A program made the position numbers and the translations under genes. From an uncultured Megasphaera sp. (GTDB lineage: Bacteria; Bacillota; Negativicutes; Veillonellales; Megasphaeraceae), in NCBI RefSeq assembly GCF_958350005.1, contig NZ_CATWFF010000016.1, forward strand, positions 1 to 21,274: a stretch of 21,274 bases of DNA, given 5' to 3'. The notes under the pieces were generated by a model. The model had not been told where the DNA came from, searched no databases, and saw only the letters and a program-made list of their open reading frames with translations. Below are positions 6,567-15,258 of the stretch, in pieces; position 1 is the stretch's first letter; each line of letters opens with the position of its first letter.

Positions 6567-7754
6567 TTATGTACTCAGTTCTTCTTTCAATACATCGGCT
6601 AAACGCTTGACACCTTCAATAATTCGTTCTTCCGGCATATTGGAATAATTGAGACGGAAATGGTTGGCATTGCCGCCGTTCGGATAGAACGGGCCGCCAG
6701 GAACGTACGCCACTTTCTTAGCCACGACTTTGGGCATCATAGCTTTGGCATCTATCCCTTCCGGAAGGGTAACCCACGTAAACAATCCGCCTTCCGGATA
6801 GGTAAAGGTAACGTTTTCCGGGAAATACTGCTTCATACAGTCGCACATCAAATTACGCCGTTTAGCATACAGAGCCTTGATTGTATCTACGTGTGCATCT
6901 AAATCGTACATATCCATATAATATGATGCCTGACGCTGCGCAAAAGAGGAAGACTGCAGATCCAGTGCCTGCTTTAACATGACCGCCTTATGAATAATCT
7001 CCGGATCTGCTACCATCCAGGCAACGCGAAGACCAGGCATAAAAATCTTGGAGAAAGAACCGAGGAAGATGACATTGCCCTTCGTGTCCATGGACTTCAG
7101 GGATGGAACGGCTTCCCCATCGTAGCGGAGCTCGCCATAAGGATCGTCTTCCAGAACAGGGAAATCATATTGGCTGACAACCTCCATAAACGCTTTGCGC
7201 CGTTCCAGCGGCCACGTAATTCCTGTTGGATTCTGGAATTCCGGAATGACATACATCATGCGCACCCGATCGCCATATTCAGCCAGAATCTTTTTCAGTT
7301 CCTCAATAATAATGCCCTTGTCATCCGTAGGAACTTCAATGAACTGCGGGCCACACAGGCCAAAGGCCGTAATGGCACCTAAATACGTAGGACTTTCTAC
7401 TAAAACGATGTCGCCTTTGTTGAGAAAAATCTGAGCCAGCATGGACAGGCCCTGCTGCGATCCGGAAGTAATCAGAATTTCATCTGCTGTACAGTCCGCC
7501 TGAAAAGCCTTTTTCATACGGCCAGCAATTTTTTCACGCAAAGGCAGATAGCCTTCTGTCGTCCCGTACTGTACAGCCTGCTTTCCTTCCTTATTCAGGA
7601 TCTCAACATCGACTTTTTTCATTTCTTCCAGCGGGAATAATTCCGGCGCCGGCAGTCCGCCGGCAAAGGAAATGACTTCCGGCTGGATCGTCAGCTTAAG
7701 TATTTCACGAATTTCCGAAGCCTTTAATCCTGCAGCAACATCTGAAAATTTCAT
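6567..7754 (-). CDS. PLP-dependent aminotransferase, fold type I (LysN/2-aminoadipate-like)
   Basis: The 395-residue cytosolic enzyme belongs to class I/II aminotransferases and resembles the LysN/2-aminoadipate and broad-specificity MocR-related group. Such enzymes move amino groups between amino acids and 2-oxo acids. Key residues are visible: N175 in EFQNPTG, D203 and Y206 in LEDDPYGEL, the PLP-lysine K236 in GSFSKIF, and the carboxylate-binding R367 in HFRLNYS. ISFAGGLPAPELFP at the N terminus and QYGTTEGYLPLRE are typical of this subgroup. I chose ATG at 7754 because AGGAG (7767-7763) is 8 nt before it; the ATG at 7760 and GTG at 7763 overlap or abut that SD. It is a single-gene unit with its own promoter and terminator. 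The exact amino donor cannot be told; branched-chain, aromatic or aminoadipate activity are all possible. Confidence 0.9.
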   Translation of the reverse strand: MKFSDVAAGLKASEIREILKLTIQPEVISFAGGLPAPELFPLEEMKKVDVEILNKEGKQAVQYGTTEGYLPLREKIAGRMKKAFQADCTADEILITSGSQQGLSMLAQIFLNKGDIVLVESPTYLGAITAFGLCGPQFIEVPTDDKGIIIEELKKILAEYGDRVRMMYVIPEFQNPTGITWPLERRKAFMEVVSQYDFPVLEDDPYGELRYDGEAVPSLKSMDTKGNVIFLGSFSKIFMPGLRVAWMVADPEIIHKAVMLKQALDLQSSSFAQRQASYYMDMYDLDAHVDTIKALYAKRRNLMCDCMKQYFPENVTFTYPEGGLFTWVTLPEGIDAKAMMPKVVAKKVAYVPGGPFYPNGGNANHFRLNYSNMPEERIIEGVKRLADVLKEELST

Positions 7755-7814
7755 AGCCATCACTCCTAATCCTATCGCATTTGTAACGAATTGTCCCCTA
7801 TTCCCTATGCTTTT

Positions 7815-7843
7815 ATTATATCATCAGCATTACTTTTGTACAA
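7815..7843 (-). promoter_or_regulatory. Promoter of the aminotransferase gene
   Basis: On the minus strand a consensus TATAAT (7820-7815) is preceded at 17 bp by TTGTAC (7843-7838). A 9-bp inverted repeat flanks it: ACGAATTGT at 7786-7794 and ACAATTCGT at 7840-7848. The latter overlaps the -35 box, which suggests control by a DNA-binding protein. Confidence 0.65.
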
Positions 7844-7860
7844 TTCGTATAAAATTAGAA

Positions 7861-8784
7861 TTAGATTAGAAACTGCAGCGCTATGTGTTCATCCTTTTTC
7901 ATCTGCGCAATCAGTTCTTCGACGCTGTCAAACCGAACTTCCGGACGAATCCGTTTGCGGAAGAGAAGAGTAATCTCCTCCCCGTATATATCACCTTTCC
8001 AATTAATGATATGCGTTTCAATGCGCCGATACTGCCGCTCAAAGGTGGGATTGGCACCAATATTGGTCATTGCCGGAAGACGCTGTCCCTGCCAGAGAAC
8101 TTCGGTTACATAGACGCCATCTGGCGGCATGGCCATTTGTGCGGGAATCAGCATGTTCGCTGTCGGAAAGCCAATGCACCGGCCCCGCTGATCTCCCTGA
8201 ACGACAGGTCCCCACAGGGCATAAGGCCGGCCCAGCAGTGCTTCTGCGGTTTCCATATGCCCCATGGCAATAAGACGGCGAATGACGGTACTGCTAATAG
8301 GCGTCGCTCTGCCTGGCCGCTCCAGCAAGGTCAGCACCATAACGGGAACCTGATAGGATTCCATAAAGGCCGTCAGGGACGCTGTATTTCCAGCAGCCTT
8401 GGCTCCATATGTAAAATTAGCACCGACCACAATGGCTGACGGATGAAGATAGGTCAGCAGCTGCTGACAAAATGCATCTGGCGACTCATTGAGGAGATGC
8501 CGGCTCATAGGGAGCAGCACCAGCACATCAATGCCGACAGCGGCAATATACTGTATTTTCTGTTCTGCCGTAGACAGACGGGCCGGTTCTTTTTCCGGGC
8601 ACAGGACAGAGAAAGGATGGGCATCAAACGTAACGACAACAGATGTTCCGCCACATTCCCGTGCTTTCTCAATGGCCGTCCGCATCACTTTCTGATGCCC
8701 CAGATGTACGCCGTCAAACGTACCTAACGCCACGACAGAATTGTGGCAGCCAGTTATTTCCTGAAATGAACGAAATACTTCCAT
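7861..8784 (-). CDS. ribF: Bifunctional riboflavin kinase / FAD synthetase
   Basis: RibF phosphorylates riboflavin to FMN and then adenylates FMN to FAD. The 307 residues match the usual two-domain enzyme. The N-terminal nucleotidyltransferase domain shows GTFDGVHLGH (21-30) and ISSTVIR (163-169). The C-terminal kinase domain shows GRCIGFPTANM (201-211), TNIGANPTF (240-248) and the catalytic Glu in IETHI (about E256). It is the last gene of the rimP-ribF operon. The start ATG at 8784 is 11 bp after the truB stop with a GAGG-type SD, and the truB-ribF pair is a common arrangement. No T-tailed terminator follows; the next bases are the promoter region of the aminotransferase gene on the same strand, so read-through is possible. 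Confidence 0.95.
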   Translation of the reverse strand: MEVFRSFQEITGCHNSVVALGTFDGVHLGHQKVMRTAIEKARECGGTSVVVTFDAHPFSVLCPEKEPARLSTAEQKIQYIAAVGIDVLVLLPMSRHLLNESPDAFCQQLLTYLHPSAIVVGANFTYGAKAAGNTASLTAFMESYQVPVMVLTLLERPGRATPISSTVIRRLIAMGHMETAEALLGRPYALWGPVVQGDQRGRCIGFPTANMLIPAQMAMPPDGVYVTEVLWQGQRLPAMTNIGANPTFERQYRRIETHIINWKGDIYGEEITLLFRKRIRPEVRFDSVEELIAQMKKDEHIALQFLI

Positions 8785-8795
8785 CTGTTATTACC

Positions 8796-9677
8796 TCACA
8801 ATACCTGGGCAAACATTTTATGCGGCCGAAGGACATGATGTTCTTCATCGAAGCGGGCAATACCTGCCAACATGCCCTGTCGCGTATAAATACGCAGCAC
8901 ATCATGATGACGGCGGCCCTTTCCGGCATACGGCACAGCCCGTCCCTGAAGCAGGGCCGAACATTGGGCATCACTGCAGGTTGCTCTGGGCATATCCTGT
9001 ATTGCTGCATCAGCGGGCAGAATATATGCCGCTGGCTGCTGTTCCAGTTCTTCCAGCGTCGCAGCCTGATCAATATCAAAAAGCCCGGCCTGCGTACGGA
9101 CAAGATAGGTCATACAGGCACAGGTTCCCAGCGCTTCGCCAAGATCGCGAATGAGAGAACGAATATACGTCCCCTGAGAACAGGTAACGGCAATGGTACC
9201 ACAGCCCTGTTCATATCGCAGCAGCCTGGCGTGATGAATGGTAACCTGCCGCCCAGGAAGGGTGAAATCAGCATTCTGCCTGGCCAGTTTATATGCTTTT
9301 ACGCCATTGATATTAATGGCCGAATACCGGGACGGCAGCTGTTCGATAGTGCCGCAGAAAGACGTCAGGGCCTGCTGCACAGCATCAAAGGTCAGGTCGG
9401 GAACTGGCACAGTGGAAACGACATGGCCCGTACAGTCTTCCGTATCCGTAGCCAGTCCCAGCCTGAATTCAGCATGATAGGTTTTCACACTGCTGTCTCC
9501 ATATTCAATCAGCCGGGTTGCCTGCCCCAAATAGACAGGCAGCACACCGGCTGCCAACGGATCCAGCGTACCGGCATGGCCTACTTTTTTCATGCCATAA
9601 ATGCGGCGCATACAGCCAATGACGTCATGGCTGGACATGCCAGTGGCTTTTAAAACATTGACAATTCCGTTTATCAT
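8796..9677 (-). CDS. truB: tRNA pseudouridine-55 synthase
   Basis: TruB converts uridine 55 in the T loop of nearly all tRNAs to pseudouridine. The catalytic Asp is in HAGTLDPLAAGVL (about D39), and NVLKATGMSSHDV near the N terminus is the family's opening motif. YSAININGVKAYKLAR and GTYIRSLIRDLGE are further TruB blocks. The length of 293 residues is normal. Its ATG overlaps the stop of the nrnA gene by four bases (ATGA), and no good SD is spaced correctly (AAGGAA is about 17 nt upstream), so translation is probably coupled to nrnA. Confidence 0.95.
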   Translation of the reverse strand: MINGIVNVLKATGMSSHDVIGCMRRIYGMKKVGHAGTLDPLAAGVLPVYLGQATRLIEYGDSSVKTYHAEFRLGLATDTEDCTGHVVSTVPVPDLTFDAVQQALTSFCGTIEQLPSRYSAININGVKAYKLARQNADFTLPGRQVTIHHARLLRYEQGCGTIAVTCSQGTYIRSLIRDLGEALGTCACMTYLVRTQAGLFDIDQAATLEELEQQPAAYILPADAAIQDMPRATCSDAQCSALLQGRAVPYAGKGRRHHDVLRIYTRQGMLAGIARFDEEHHVLRPHKMFAQVL

Positions 9678-10618
9678 AAGGCTTTTAAAATTTCCTTCAC
9701 TACCATATTTTTTGCATCCTGCAGCGGTCTGGCAATCGTACAGCCTGCTGCCCGCACGTGACCGCCGCCGCCGAATACACCGGCAATGGCGTTGACATCT
9801 ACCGTTTTAGACCGCAGGCTTACCCGCGTTTCCGCTTCCCGGACATACTTGACAGTAAAGGCCACGTCAACGCCCTGAATTGTGCGAATATAATCGATAT
9901 ACGTGCCCGTATGCTCTCCTGTATATTTCAGCAGCTCCGGAGAAAAAGCCAGTCCGGCTACGGTATTATCGCCAAAAAGTTCAATATGGCGCAGTACTTC
10001 AGACAGAGCCCGCAGCTTAACTAACGGCTGTGCCTCCAAGTGTTCAGATATGATGTTGGGCCGTGCTCCGGCGTCTACCAGCTGTGCAGCCATGCGCAGA
10101 GTATGTCCTGTCGTATTGCTGAATTTGAAAAAGCCGCAGTCCGTAGCAATGGCCATATACAGGGAATCTGCCATGGCAGGATCGATATGTGCCTGCCATT
10201 CCTGAAATAAAGCAGTCAAAATTTCGCCTGTTGCTGCATACGATGGAAGGACGTACTCCCAATCAGCAAAATGCGCATTCGATATGTGATGATCAATATT
10301 CAGCACCTTGCCTGGGATCAGACCGGCTACGCGGCCAATACGGCCCAAATCGGTAGCATCCAGTACTACTGTCAGCCACGAAGGATCTACATGAACGGCA
10401 TCGGGATGACATATCTGGTCAGCATGGGGGAGGAATAAAAACTTATCATCTATGTCGTCATCAATGACGGCAATGACCTTCTTCCCCTGCCCAGCCAGCC
10501 AGCCGTACAGCCCCAGTATGCTGCCAATGGCATCTCCGTCAGGACTGACATGAGCTGTCAGCATCATATGGTCGTACTGTTCGAAAACGGCACGTATCTC
10601 TTGTGCTGTACTATTCAT
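9674..10618 (-). CDS. nrnA: DHH-family oligoribonuclease / pAp phosphatase (NrnA type)
   Basis: NrnA-type enzymes degrade nanoRNAs (2-5 nt) to mononucleotides and dephosphorylate pAp, using Mn2+. The 314-residue protein shows the N-terminal DHH metal site: HVSPDGDAIGS (23-33, with H23, D27 and D29), the Asp in VLDATD (about D87) and DHH (109-111). The C-terminal DHHA1 domain carries the RNA-binding GGGGHVRAAGC. The gene lies between rbfA and truB as in many Firmicutes. Its start is 5 bp after the rbfA stop, with AAAGGA over the end of rbfA as SD. A c-di-AMP phosphodiesterase of the GdpP type is excluded because there are no membrane, PAS or GGDEF parts. Confidence 0.9.
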   Translation of the reverse strand: MNSTAQEIRAVFEQYDHMMLTAHVSPDGDAIGSILGLYGWLAGQGKKVIAVIDDDIDDKFLFLPHADQICHPDAVHVDPSWLTVVLDATDLGRIGRVAGLIPGKVLNIDHHISNAHFADWEYVLPSYAATGEILTALFQEWQAHIDPAMADSLYMAIATDCGFFKFSNTTGHTLRMAAQLVDAGARPNIISEHLEAQPLVKLRALSEVLRHIELFGDNTVAGLAFSPELLKYTGEHTGTYIDYIRTIQGVDVAFTVKYVREAETRVSLRSKTVDVNAIAGVFGGGGHVRAAGCTIARPLQDAKNMVVKEILKAL

Positions 10619-10623
10619 GTGCG

Positions 10624-10971
10624 TCAGTCCTTTTTTTCTATATCCCGAAGTATTTTATCGATTTTCATCCCATAATCCAGGGACGTATCTTCTTTAAACA
10701 CAATCGTCGGCGAATAGCGGATCCCCAGGCGGCGGCCTACTTCGGTCCGAATGTACCCAGTCGCCTGTTTCAGGGCTGCCATGGTATTTTTCTTTTCTTC
10801 TTCACTGCCAAAAAGGCTGACATATACCGTAGCATCCCGCAGGTCCCCTGTAATCCGGGCATCTGTTACGGTAACAAAGCCCAGACGGGGATCTTTTACT
10901 TCGCGAAGCAGCATCTTGGAAACTTCCTGCTTAATAAATTCCTGTATCTTGCGAACGCGCAATTCTCCCAT
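10624..10971 (-). CDS. rbfA: 30S ribosome-binding factor A
   Basis: RbfA binds the immature 30S subunit and helps the 5' end of 16S rRNA mature, also supporting growth in the cold. The 115-residue protein is a single KH-like domain. Typical features are the start RVRKIQEFIKQEVSKML, the block EVKDPRLGFVTVTDARITGDL, and IRTEVGRRLGIRYSPTIVFKEDTSLDYGMKID at the end. The ATG at 10971 follows a GAGGGG SD. It comes directly after infB, 14 bp from its stop, which is the conserved order. It ends near KKD without a long extension. Confidence 0.95.
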   Translation of the reverse strand: MGELRVRKIQEFIKQEVSKMLLREVKDPRLGFVTVTDARITGDLRDATVYVSLFGSEEEKKNTMAALKQATGYIRTEVGRRLGIRYSPTIVFKEDTSLDYGMKIDKILRDIEKKD

Positions 10972-10985
10972 ATGAACCCCTCACT

Positions 10986-13502
10986 TTATTCCGGCGCTAC
11001 TTCTACCATTTCATAAGCTTCGATTTCGTCGCCTTCCTTGATATCACGGTATTTTTCCAGTGTAATGCCGCATTCAAATCCGGCAGCTACTTCTTTTACA
11101 TCATCTTTGAATCGGCGCAGACCGTCGATCTGGCCTTCATGGATGACAATGCCGTTGCGGATAAGGCGCACTTTGGAAGTACTGGTAATCTTTCCTTCTT
11201 TCACATACGATCCGGCAACGATAACTTTGGCAGTCGAAATGGAAATAACCTGGCGCACTTCGGCACGGCCGAGAATCTTTTCTTCATATTTCTTGTCAAG
11301 CATCCCTTTGATGGCCGCTTCCACATCATTAATTGCATCGTAAATAACACGATACATACGCATATCTACATTTTCATGTTCAGCTGCTTTGCGGGCTGCT
11401 GCATCAGGACGGACGTTAAAGCCAATAATCAGGGCATTCGATGCAGATGCCAGCATAATATCCGATTCCGTAATGGCACCAACGCCGGCATGAACGATGG
11501 AAATACGGACTTCATCACTCTTAATACCCAAGAGTGACTGACTCAGCGCTTCGACAGAGCCCTGTACGTCCCCTTTGACGATCAGCGGCAGTTCTTTCAG
11601 CTCGCCCTGCTGAATTTGATTGAACAAATCATCCAGCGTAACTTTGGCATTGACATGAAGAGCAGATGAGCGTTTCTTTTCCATTCGCTTTTCCGCAACG
11701 CTGCGGGCCGTCTTTTCATCGGTTACATCCAGAATGTCGCCGGCTTCCGGCACATCGTTCAAACCAAGAATTTCGACGGGGAAGGACGGTTCTGCCTTCT
11801 TAACCCGTTCGCCTCGTTCATTGGTCATGGCCCGGACTTTCCCAAAGCAGGGACCGACGATGATCGTATCGCCTACATGGAGCGTACCTTTCTGTACGAG
11901 GACAGACGCAACAGGGCCGCGGCCTTTATCCAGCTTCGCTTCAATGACAACGCCCTGAGCAGGACGGTTCGGATTTGCTTTCAATTCCGACACTTCAGCC
12001 AGAACGAGAATATTCTGCAGTAAGTCATCGAGGCCGATTTTCTTATGAGCCGATACTTTAACCATAATGGTATCGCCGCCCCATTCTTCACTGACCAGAC
12101 CATATTCCGTGAGCTGTTCCATGACATGGTTGGGGTTTGCACTTTCCTTGTCGATTTTATTGATGGCTACAATAATCGGCACACCGGCAGATTTGGCATG
12201 ATTAATGGATTCAATCGTCTGAGGCATGACGCCGTCATCAGCAGCTACGACAAGGACGGCAATATCTGTTACCTGGGCGCCGCGGGCACGCATAGCCGTG
12301 AAGGCTTCATGGCCAGGCGTATCCATAAAGGTAATTTTCTTGCCTTCATAGCGAACCTGATACGCACCAATGTGCTGCGTAATACCGCCAGCTTCGTGAC
12401 TGGTAACATTGGTCTGGCGAATCGCATCGAGCAGACTGGTCTTGCCGTGGTCGACATGTCCCATAATCGTGACGACAGGGGGACGAACTTTCAGCGATTC
12501 TGGCGGATCAATAATTTCTTCAATTTCTGTCGGATCTTCCGGCGGAGCTTCCATGGTGACAGTTACGCCAAATTCATCAGCAATAAGGGAAGCCGTTTCA
12601 TAGTCGATTTCCTGATTAATCGTGGCCATAATACCGCCCATGAACAGTTTTTTTACGACTTCGCTGACGGGACGGCCTAACTTTTCGGCAAAATCCTTAA
12701 CAATAATCGTTTCCGGCAATTCGATTTCTGTCGGATAATTTTTCTTCACCGGTTCATTTGCAGCAGTTTGAACAGGCTGATTTTTCTGGCGGCGATTATT
12801 TTTATTTTTTCCCTTATTCAGCACATTGGACAACAATGTATGGGGCCGGTTATTCTTTGCGCTGCCATTCTGCCCATTTTGACCGCGTTTGTTTTTCCGA
12901 TTGTCATTGCGGCCTGTGTTCTGTTTCGCATCTCCAGACTGCTGCGAACGGCCAAAAAATTTAGTCCGCTTACCGCTGTCTGTACGCTGCTGATTTCCCG
13001 TACTGCCTTCATGTTGGCGCTTCTGATTGGCCCCGTCATTTTGCCGGGAACGCTGCTGGCCATCATTCGTATGGCGGGCACCAGCCTGTGCCGTATCGTT
13101 CCGCCGGTTTCCCTGACTGCGGCGATTCTGGCTGCCCTGCCCATTCTGACCATTACGGGCTCCCCGTTCATTCCGCGGCGTCTGACCGGAACGACTGTCA
13201 CTGCCACTATGCTGCTTTTTGCTGTTATTCTGCTGCCTTGTCTGATTTGAGCGAGTACTAGTATCTTTCACGTTACGGCTTTTCCCTTCTGTCTCATGTT
13301 TTTGTCCTGCTGTTGCATCTGCTTTTGGCGACTTTGCTTTTGGCGACTTCTTAAACGACGTATCCAGAATGGATTGCATCGAATCGTCAATTCCCGTAAA
13401 GTTGCCGGCTTTTATATTATGTTCGCCTAATATACTGATGACAGTCTTAGCCGATACGCCATATTCCTTCGCTGCTTCGTATACCCGTTTAGTTTTAGTC
13501 AT
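10986..13502 (-). CDS. infB: Translation initiation factor IF-2
   Basis: IF-2 is the GTPase that brings initiator tRNA to the 30S subunit and promotes 50S joining. The 838 residues hold an N-terminal IF2_N domain (about 1-50), a low-complexity linker (about 52-245), a second IF2_N domain (about 262-320), the G domain with GHVDHGKT (348-355), DTPGH (394-398) and NKID (448-451), then the EF-Tu-like domain II, domain III and the fMet-tRNA-binding C domain. The linker is rich in N, Q, R, G and S rather than the more usual K, E and P. It contains a tandem KSPKA repeat encoded by a 15-bp direct repeat (13321-13348). The ATG at 13502 follows GGGGGT. The gene sits between ylxQ and rbfA as expected. 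Confidence 0.97.
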   Translation of the reverse strand: MTKTKRVYEAAKEYGVSAKTVISILGEHNIKAGNFTGIDDSMQSILDTSFKKSPKAKSPKADATAGQKHETEGKSRNVKDTSTRSNQTRQQNNSKKQHSGSDSRSGQTPRNERGARNGQNGQGSQNRRSQGNRRNDTAQAGARHTNDGQQRSRQNDGANQKRQHEGSTGNQQRTDSGKRTKFFGRSQQSGDAKQNTGRNDNRKNKRGQNGQNGSAKNNRPHTLLSNVLNKGKNKNNRRQKNQPVQTAANEPVKKNYPTEIELPETIIVKDFAEKLGRPVSEVVKKLFMGGIMATINQEIDYETASLIADEFGVTVTMEAPPEDPTEIEEIIDPPESLKVRPPVVTIMGHVDHGKTSLLDAIRQTNVTSHEAGGITQHIGAYQVRYEGKKITFMDTPGHEAFTAMRARGAQVTDIAVLVVAADDGVMPQTIESINHAKSAGVPIIVAINKIDKESANPNHVMEQLTEYGLVSEEWGGDTIMVKVSAHKKIGLDDLLQNILVLAEVSELKANPNRPAQGVVIEAKLDKGRGPVASVLVQKGTLHVGDTIIVGPCFGKVRAMTNERGERVKKAEPSFPVEILGLNDVPEAGDILDVTDEKTARSVAEKRMEKKRSSALHVNAKVTLDDLFNQIQQGELKELPLIVKGDVQGSVEALSQSLLGIKSDEVRISIVHAGVGAITESDIMLASASNALIIGFNVRPDAAARKAAEHENVDMRMYRVIYDAINDVEAAIKGMLDKKYEEKILGRAEVRQVISISTAKVIVAGSYVKEGKITSTSKVRLIRNGIVIHEGQIDGLRRFKDDVKEVAAGFECGITLEKYRDIKEGDEIEAYEMVEVAPE

Positions 13503-13518
13503 CTAGTTACCCCCTTAT

Positions 13519-13830
13519 TCAGTTGTTTCGTACCACTTTCTCTATCGCTTTGGCAAACCCTGCATCTGTAAGCAAGACGACGACATTCTGTGCCTTGCCA
13601 AGAGCATGTCCCAATTCTTCTTTCGTCAAACGATCAATGACCGTAATATGTTTATATTCTGCTATACGCCGATATTTTTCCACACTGGGCGCACTGCCGT
13701 CTTTAGCCAGGAACAACAGCGGAACTGTCCGCTTTTTCAAATGACTTTCAGCAGCGACGTCGCCGCAAATCGTCTTTCCTGCCCGACAGGCCAGCCCCAG
13801 AAGGTTGCTGATACGTTCGTTCTGCGTCAT
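13519..13830 (-). CDS. ylxQ: L7Ae/L30e-family RNA-binding protein YlxQ
   Basis: This 103-residue protein belongs to the L7Ae/L30e/S12e/Gadd45 family of kink-turn RNA binders and is typically encoded between rnpM and infB in Firmicutes. NLLGLACRAGKTICGD near the N terminus and the hydrophobic VPLLFLAKDGS strand are family features. The target RNA is not established. Its ATG overlaps the rnpM stop by four bases (ATGA), which implies translational coupling, and AAGGA lies about 7 nt upstream. It is 16 bp upstream of infB. Confidence 0.9.
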   Translation of the reverse strand: MTQNERISNLLGLACRAGKTICGDVAAESHLKKRTVPLLFLAKDGSAPSVEKYRRIAEYKHITVIDRLTKEELGHALGKAQNVVVLLTDAGFAKAIEKVVRNN

Positions 13831-14087
13831 GACAGTTCCTTCTGCAGGGCCTGATAAATTTCTTCCGATACTTTCGTCTTCAGCGACCGTTCCAGACGGT
13901 GTTCTTTATATGCCTTATTCAGACAGTCCGGATTCTGGCAAATATACACACCTCGTCCCGATTTTTTCCCGGTCTTGTCGATCTCCACAGTACCTTCCGG
14001 CGTGCGGACAATTCGAATCATTTCCTTCTTGCTTTTTTGCTCCTGACAGCCGGCACAAATACGGAGCGGTATTTTTCGTTGTTTCAT
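13827..14087 (-). CDS. rnpM: RNase P modulator RnpM (YlxR family)
   Basis: This 86-residue basic protein is of the YlxR family, shown in Bacillus subtilis to bind the RNase P RNA and modulate its activity (RnpM). Visible motifs are RICAGCQEQKSKKEMIRIVR (about 10-29) and GRGVYICQNPDCLNKA, which form the family's compact fold. The paired cysteines (CAGC and C...C) resemble a zinc site, but metal binding is not certain. The SD AGGAGGG overlaps the nusA stop and is 5 to 6 nt from the ATG. Its position between nusA and ylxQ is the conserved order. Confidence 0.92.
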   Translation of the reverse strand: MKQRKIPLRICAGCQEQKSKKEMIRIVRTPEGTVEIDKTGKKSGRGVYICQNPDCLNKAYKEHRLERSLKTKVSEEIYQALQKELS

Positions 14088-14096
14088 GGCACCCTC

Positions 14097-15245
14097 CTAC
14101 TGTTCTGTTTCAGCCGGTTCTGCAGAAGCAGGCATGGCCAAATCACTGAGAATGTCCATATCCGGAGCGGCCGCCGTCTTTTCTTCCTCTTTTGCTCCTT
14201 CACTTGCCAGCGCTGCAGCCTGGCTTTCACTCTTAATATCGATTTTCCAGTTTGTCAGCTTTGCTGCCAGCCGGGCATTTTGCCCTGCCTTGCCAATAGC
14301 CAGGGACAGCTGGTAATCAGGAACAACCACACTGGACGACTTTTCAGCTTCATCAACCGTTACCGATATGACCTGAGCCGGGCTGAGGGCATTGGCAATA
14401 TATACGGCAGGATCTTCATTCCATTTTACAATATCGATTTTTTCATTCTGCAGTTCTGTTACAATGTTCTGCACCCGCACGCCTTTGGGACCGACGCAGG
14501 CGCCGACGGAATCGACATTTTCGTCACGGGAATAGACGGCAATTTTAGAGCGGCGCCCCGGTTCGCGGGCTACCGATTTCAGCTCTACCACACCTTCATA
14601 AATTTCCGGAACTTCCAGTTCAAACAATCGTTTCAACAGGCCCGGATGAGTACGGGAGACGAGGATCTGCGCACCTTTCGTCGTCTTGCGAACTTCGACG
14701 ACATAGCACTTAATACGCTGTCCCGGGACATATGTTTCTGTCGGTATCTGTTCAGATACGGGCAAAACGGCTTCGGCTTTGCCTAAATCAACGTAGACGT
14801 TTCTGTTTTCTACACGCTGAATAATCCCCGTAATAATATCATCGGTCCGGTTATAAAATTCATCATATACAATATTGCGTTCTGCTTCCCGCAAACGCTG
14901 AATCATTACCTGTTTAGCCGCCTGAGCTGCAATACGGCCAAAATTAGCCGGCGTTACATCGACGTTGACGATATCGCCAACTTCATATTCCGGATTAATG
15001 GCCCGGGCATCGTGAAGGGAAATTTCACTGTGCTCGTTGACCACATCGTCTACAACTGTTTTGGCCGCAACAATGCGGTAATCTCCAGTTGTCCGATTCA
15101 GTTCGACATCTGCAATCGGATTGGCATCTGGTTCTTTCTTGTACGCTGTAATCAGTACAGCTTCCAGAGAATCACAGATGACATCTGTCGAAACTCCTTT
15201 TTCCTTTGACAAAAATGCAATGGCGTTGAGCAGTTCTTTATTCAC
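14097..15245 (-). CDS. nusA: Transcription termination/antitermination factor NusA
   Basis: NusA binds RNA polymerase and nascent RNA, prolonging pauses and aiding intrinsic termination and antitermination. The 382 residues include the N-terminal polymerase-binding domain (1 to about 130), an S1 domain (about 135-200), and two KH domains, with GACVGPKGVRVQNIVTELQNEKIDIV for KH1 and LAIGKAGQNARLAAKLTNWKIDI for KH2. A short Ala/Glu-rich acidic tail replaces the longer C-terminal repeats of proteobacterial NusA, as in other Firmicutes. The start is GTG at 15245 with GGGGG 7 to 8 nt before it. It follows rimP in the conserved order and may control its own operon through the leader hairpin (inference). 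Confidence 0.96.
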   Translation of the reverse strand: MNKELLNAIAFLSKEKGVSTDVICDSLEAVLITAYKKEPDANPIADVELNRTTGDYRIVAAKTVVDDVVNEHSEISLHDARAINPEYEVGDIVNVDVTPANFGRIAAQAAKQVMIQRLREAERNIVYDEFYNRTDDIITGIIQRVENRNVYVDLGKAEAVLPVSEQIPTETYVPGQRIKCYVVEVRKTTKGAQILVSRTHPGLLKRLFELEVPEIYEGVVELKSVAREPGRRSKIAVYSRDENVDSVGACVGPKGVRVQNIVTELQNEKIDIVKWNEDPAVYIANALSPAQVISVTVDEAEKSSSVVVPDYQLSLAIGKAGQNARLAAKLTNWKIDIKSESQAAALASEGAKEEEKTAAAPDMDILSDLAMPASAEPAETEQ

Positions 15246-15258
15246 GTTTATACCCCCA

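Noticed and set aside
8643..9653. 336-codon plus-strand frame opposite truB
   Set aside because: No SD or known motifs; truB on the other strand is unmistakable.
12045..12680. 211-codon plus-strand frame opposite the IF-2 G domain
   Set aside because: Mirror of conserved GTPase motifs; no independent support.
12768..13250. Long plus-strand hydrophobic frame opposite infB
   Set aside because: It is the mirror of the low-complexity IF-2 linker; no SD and hydrophobicity arises from the complement of Asn/Gln/Arg codons.
13899..14786. 295-codon plus-strand frame opposite nusA and rnpM
   Set aside because: Complement of clear nusA KH/S1 coding sequence, no SD.
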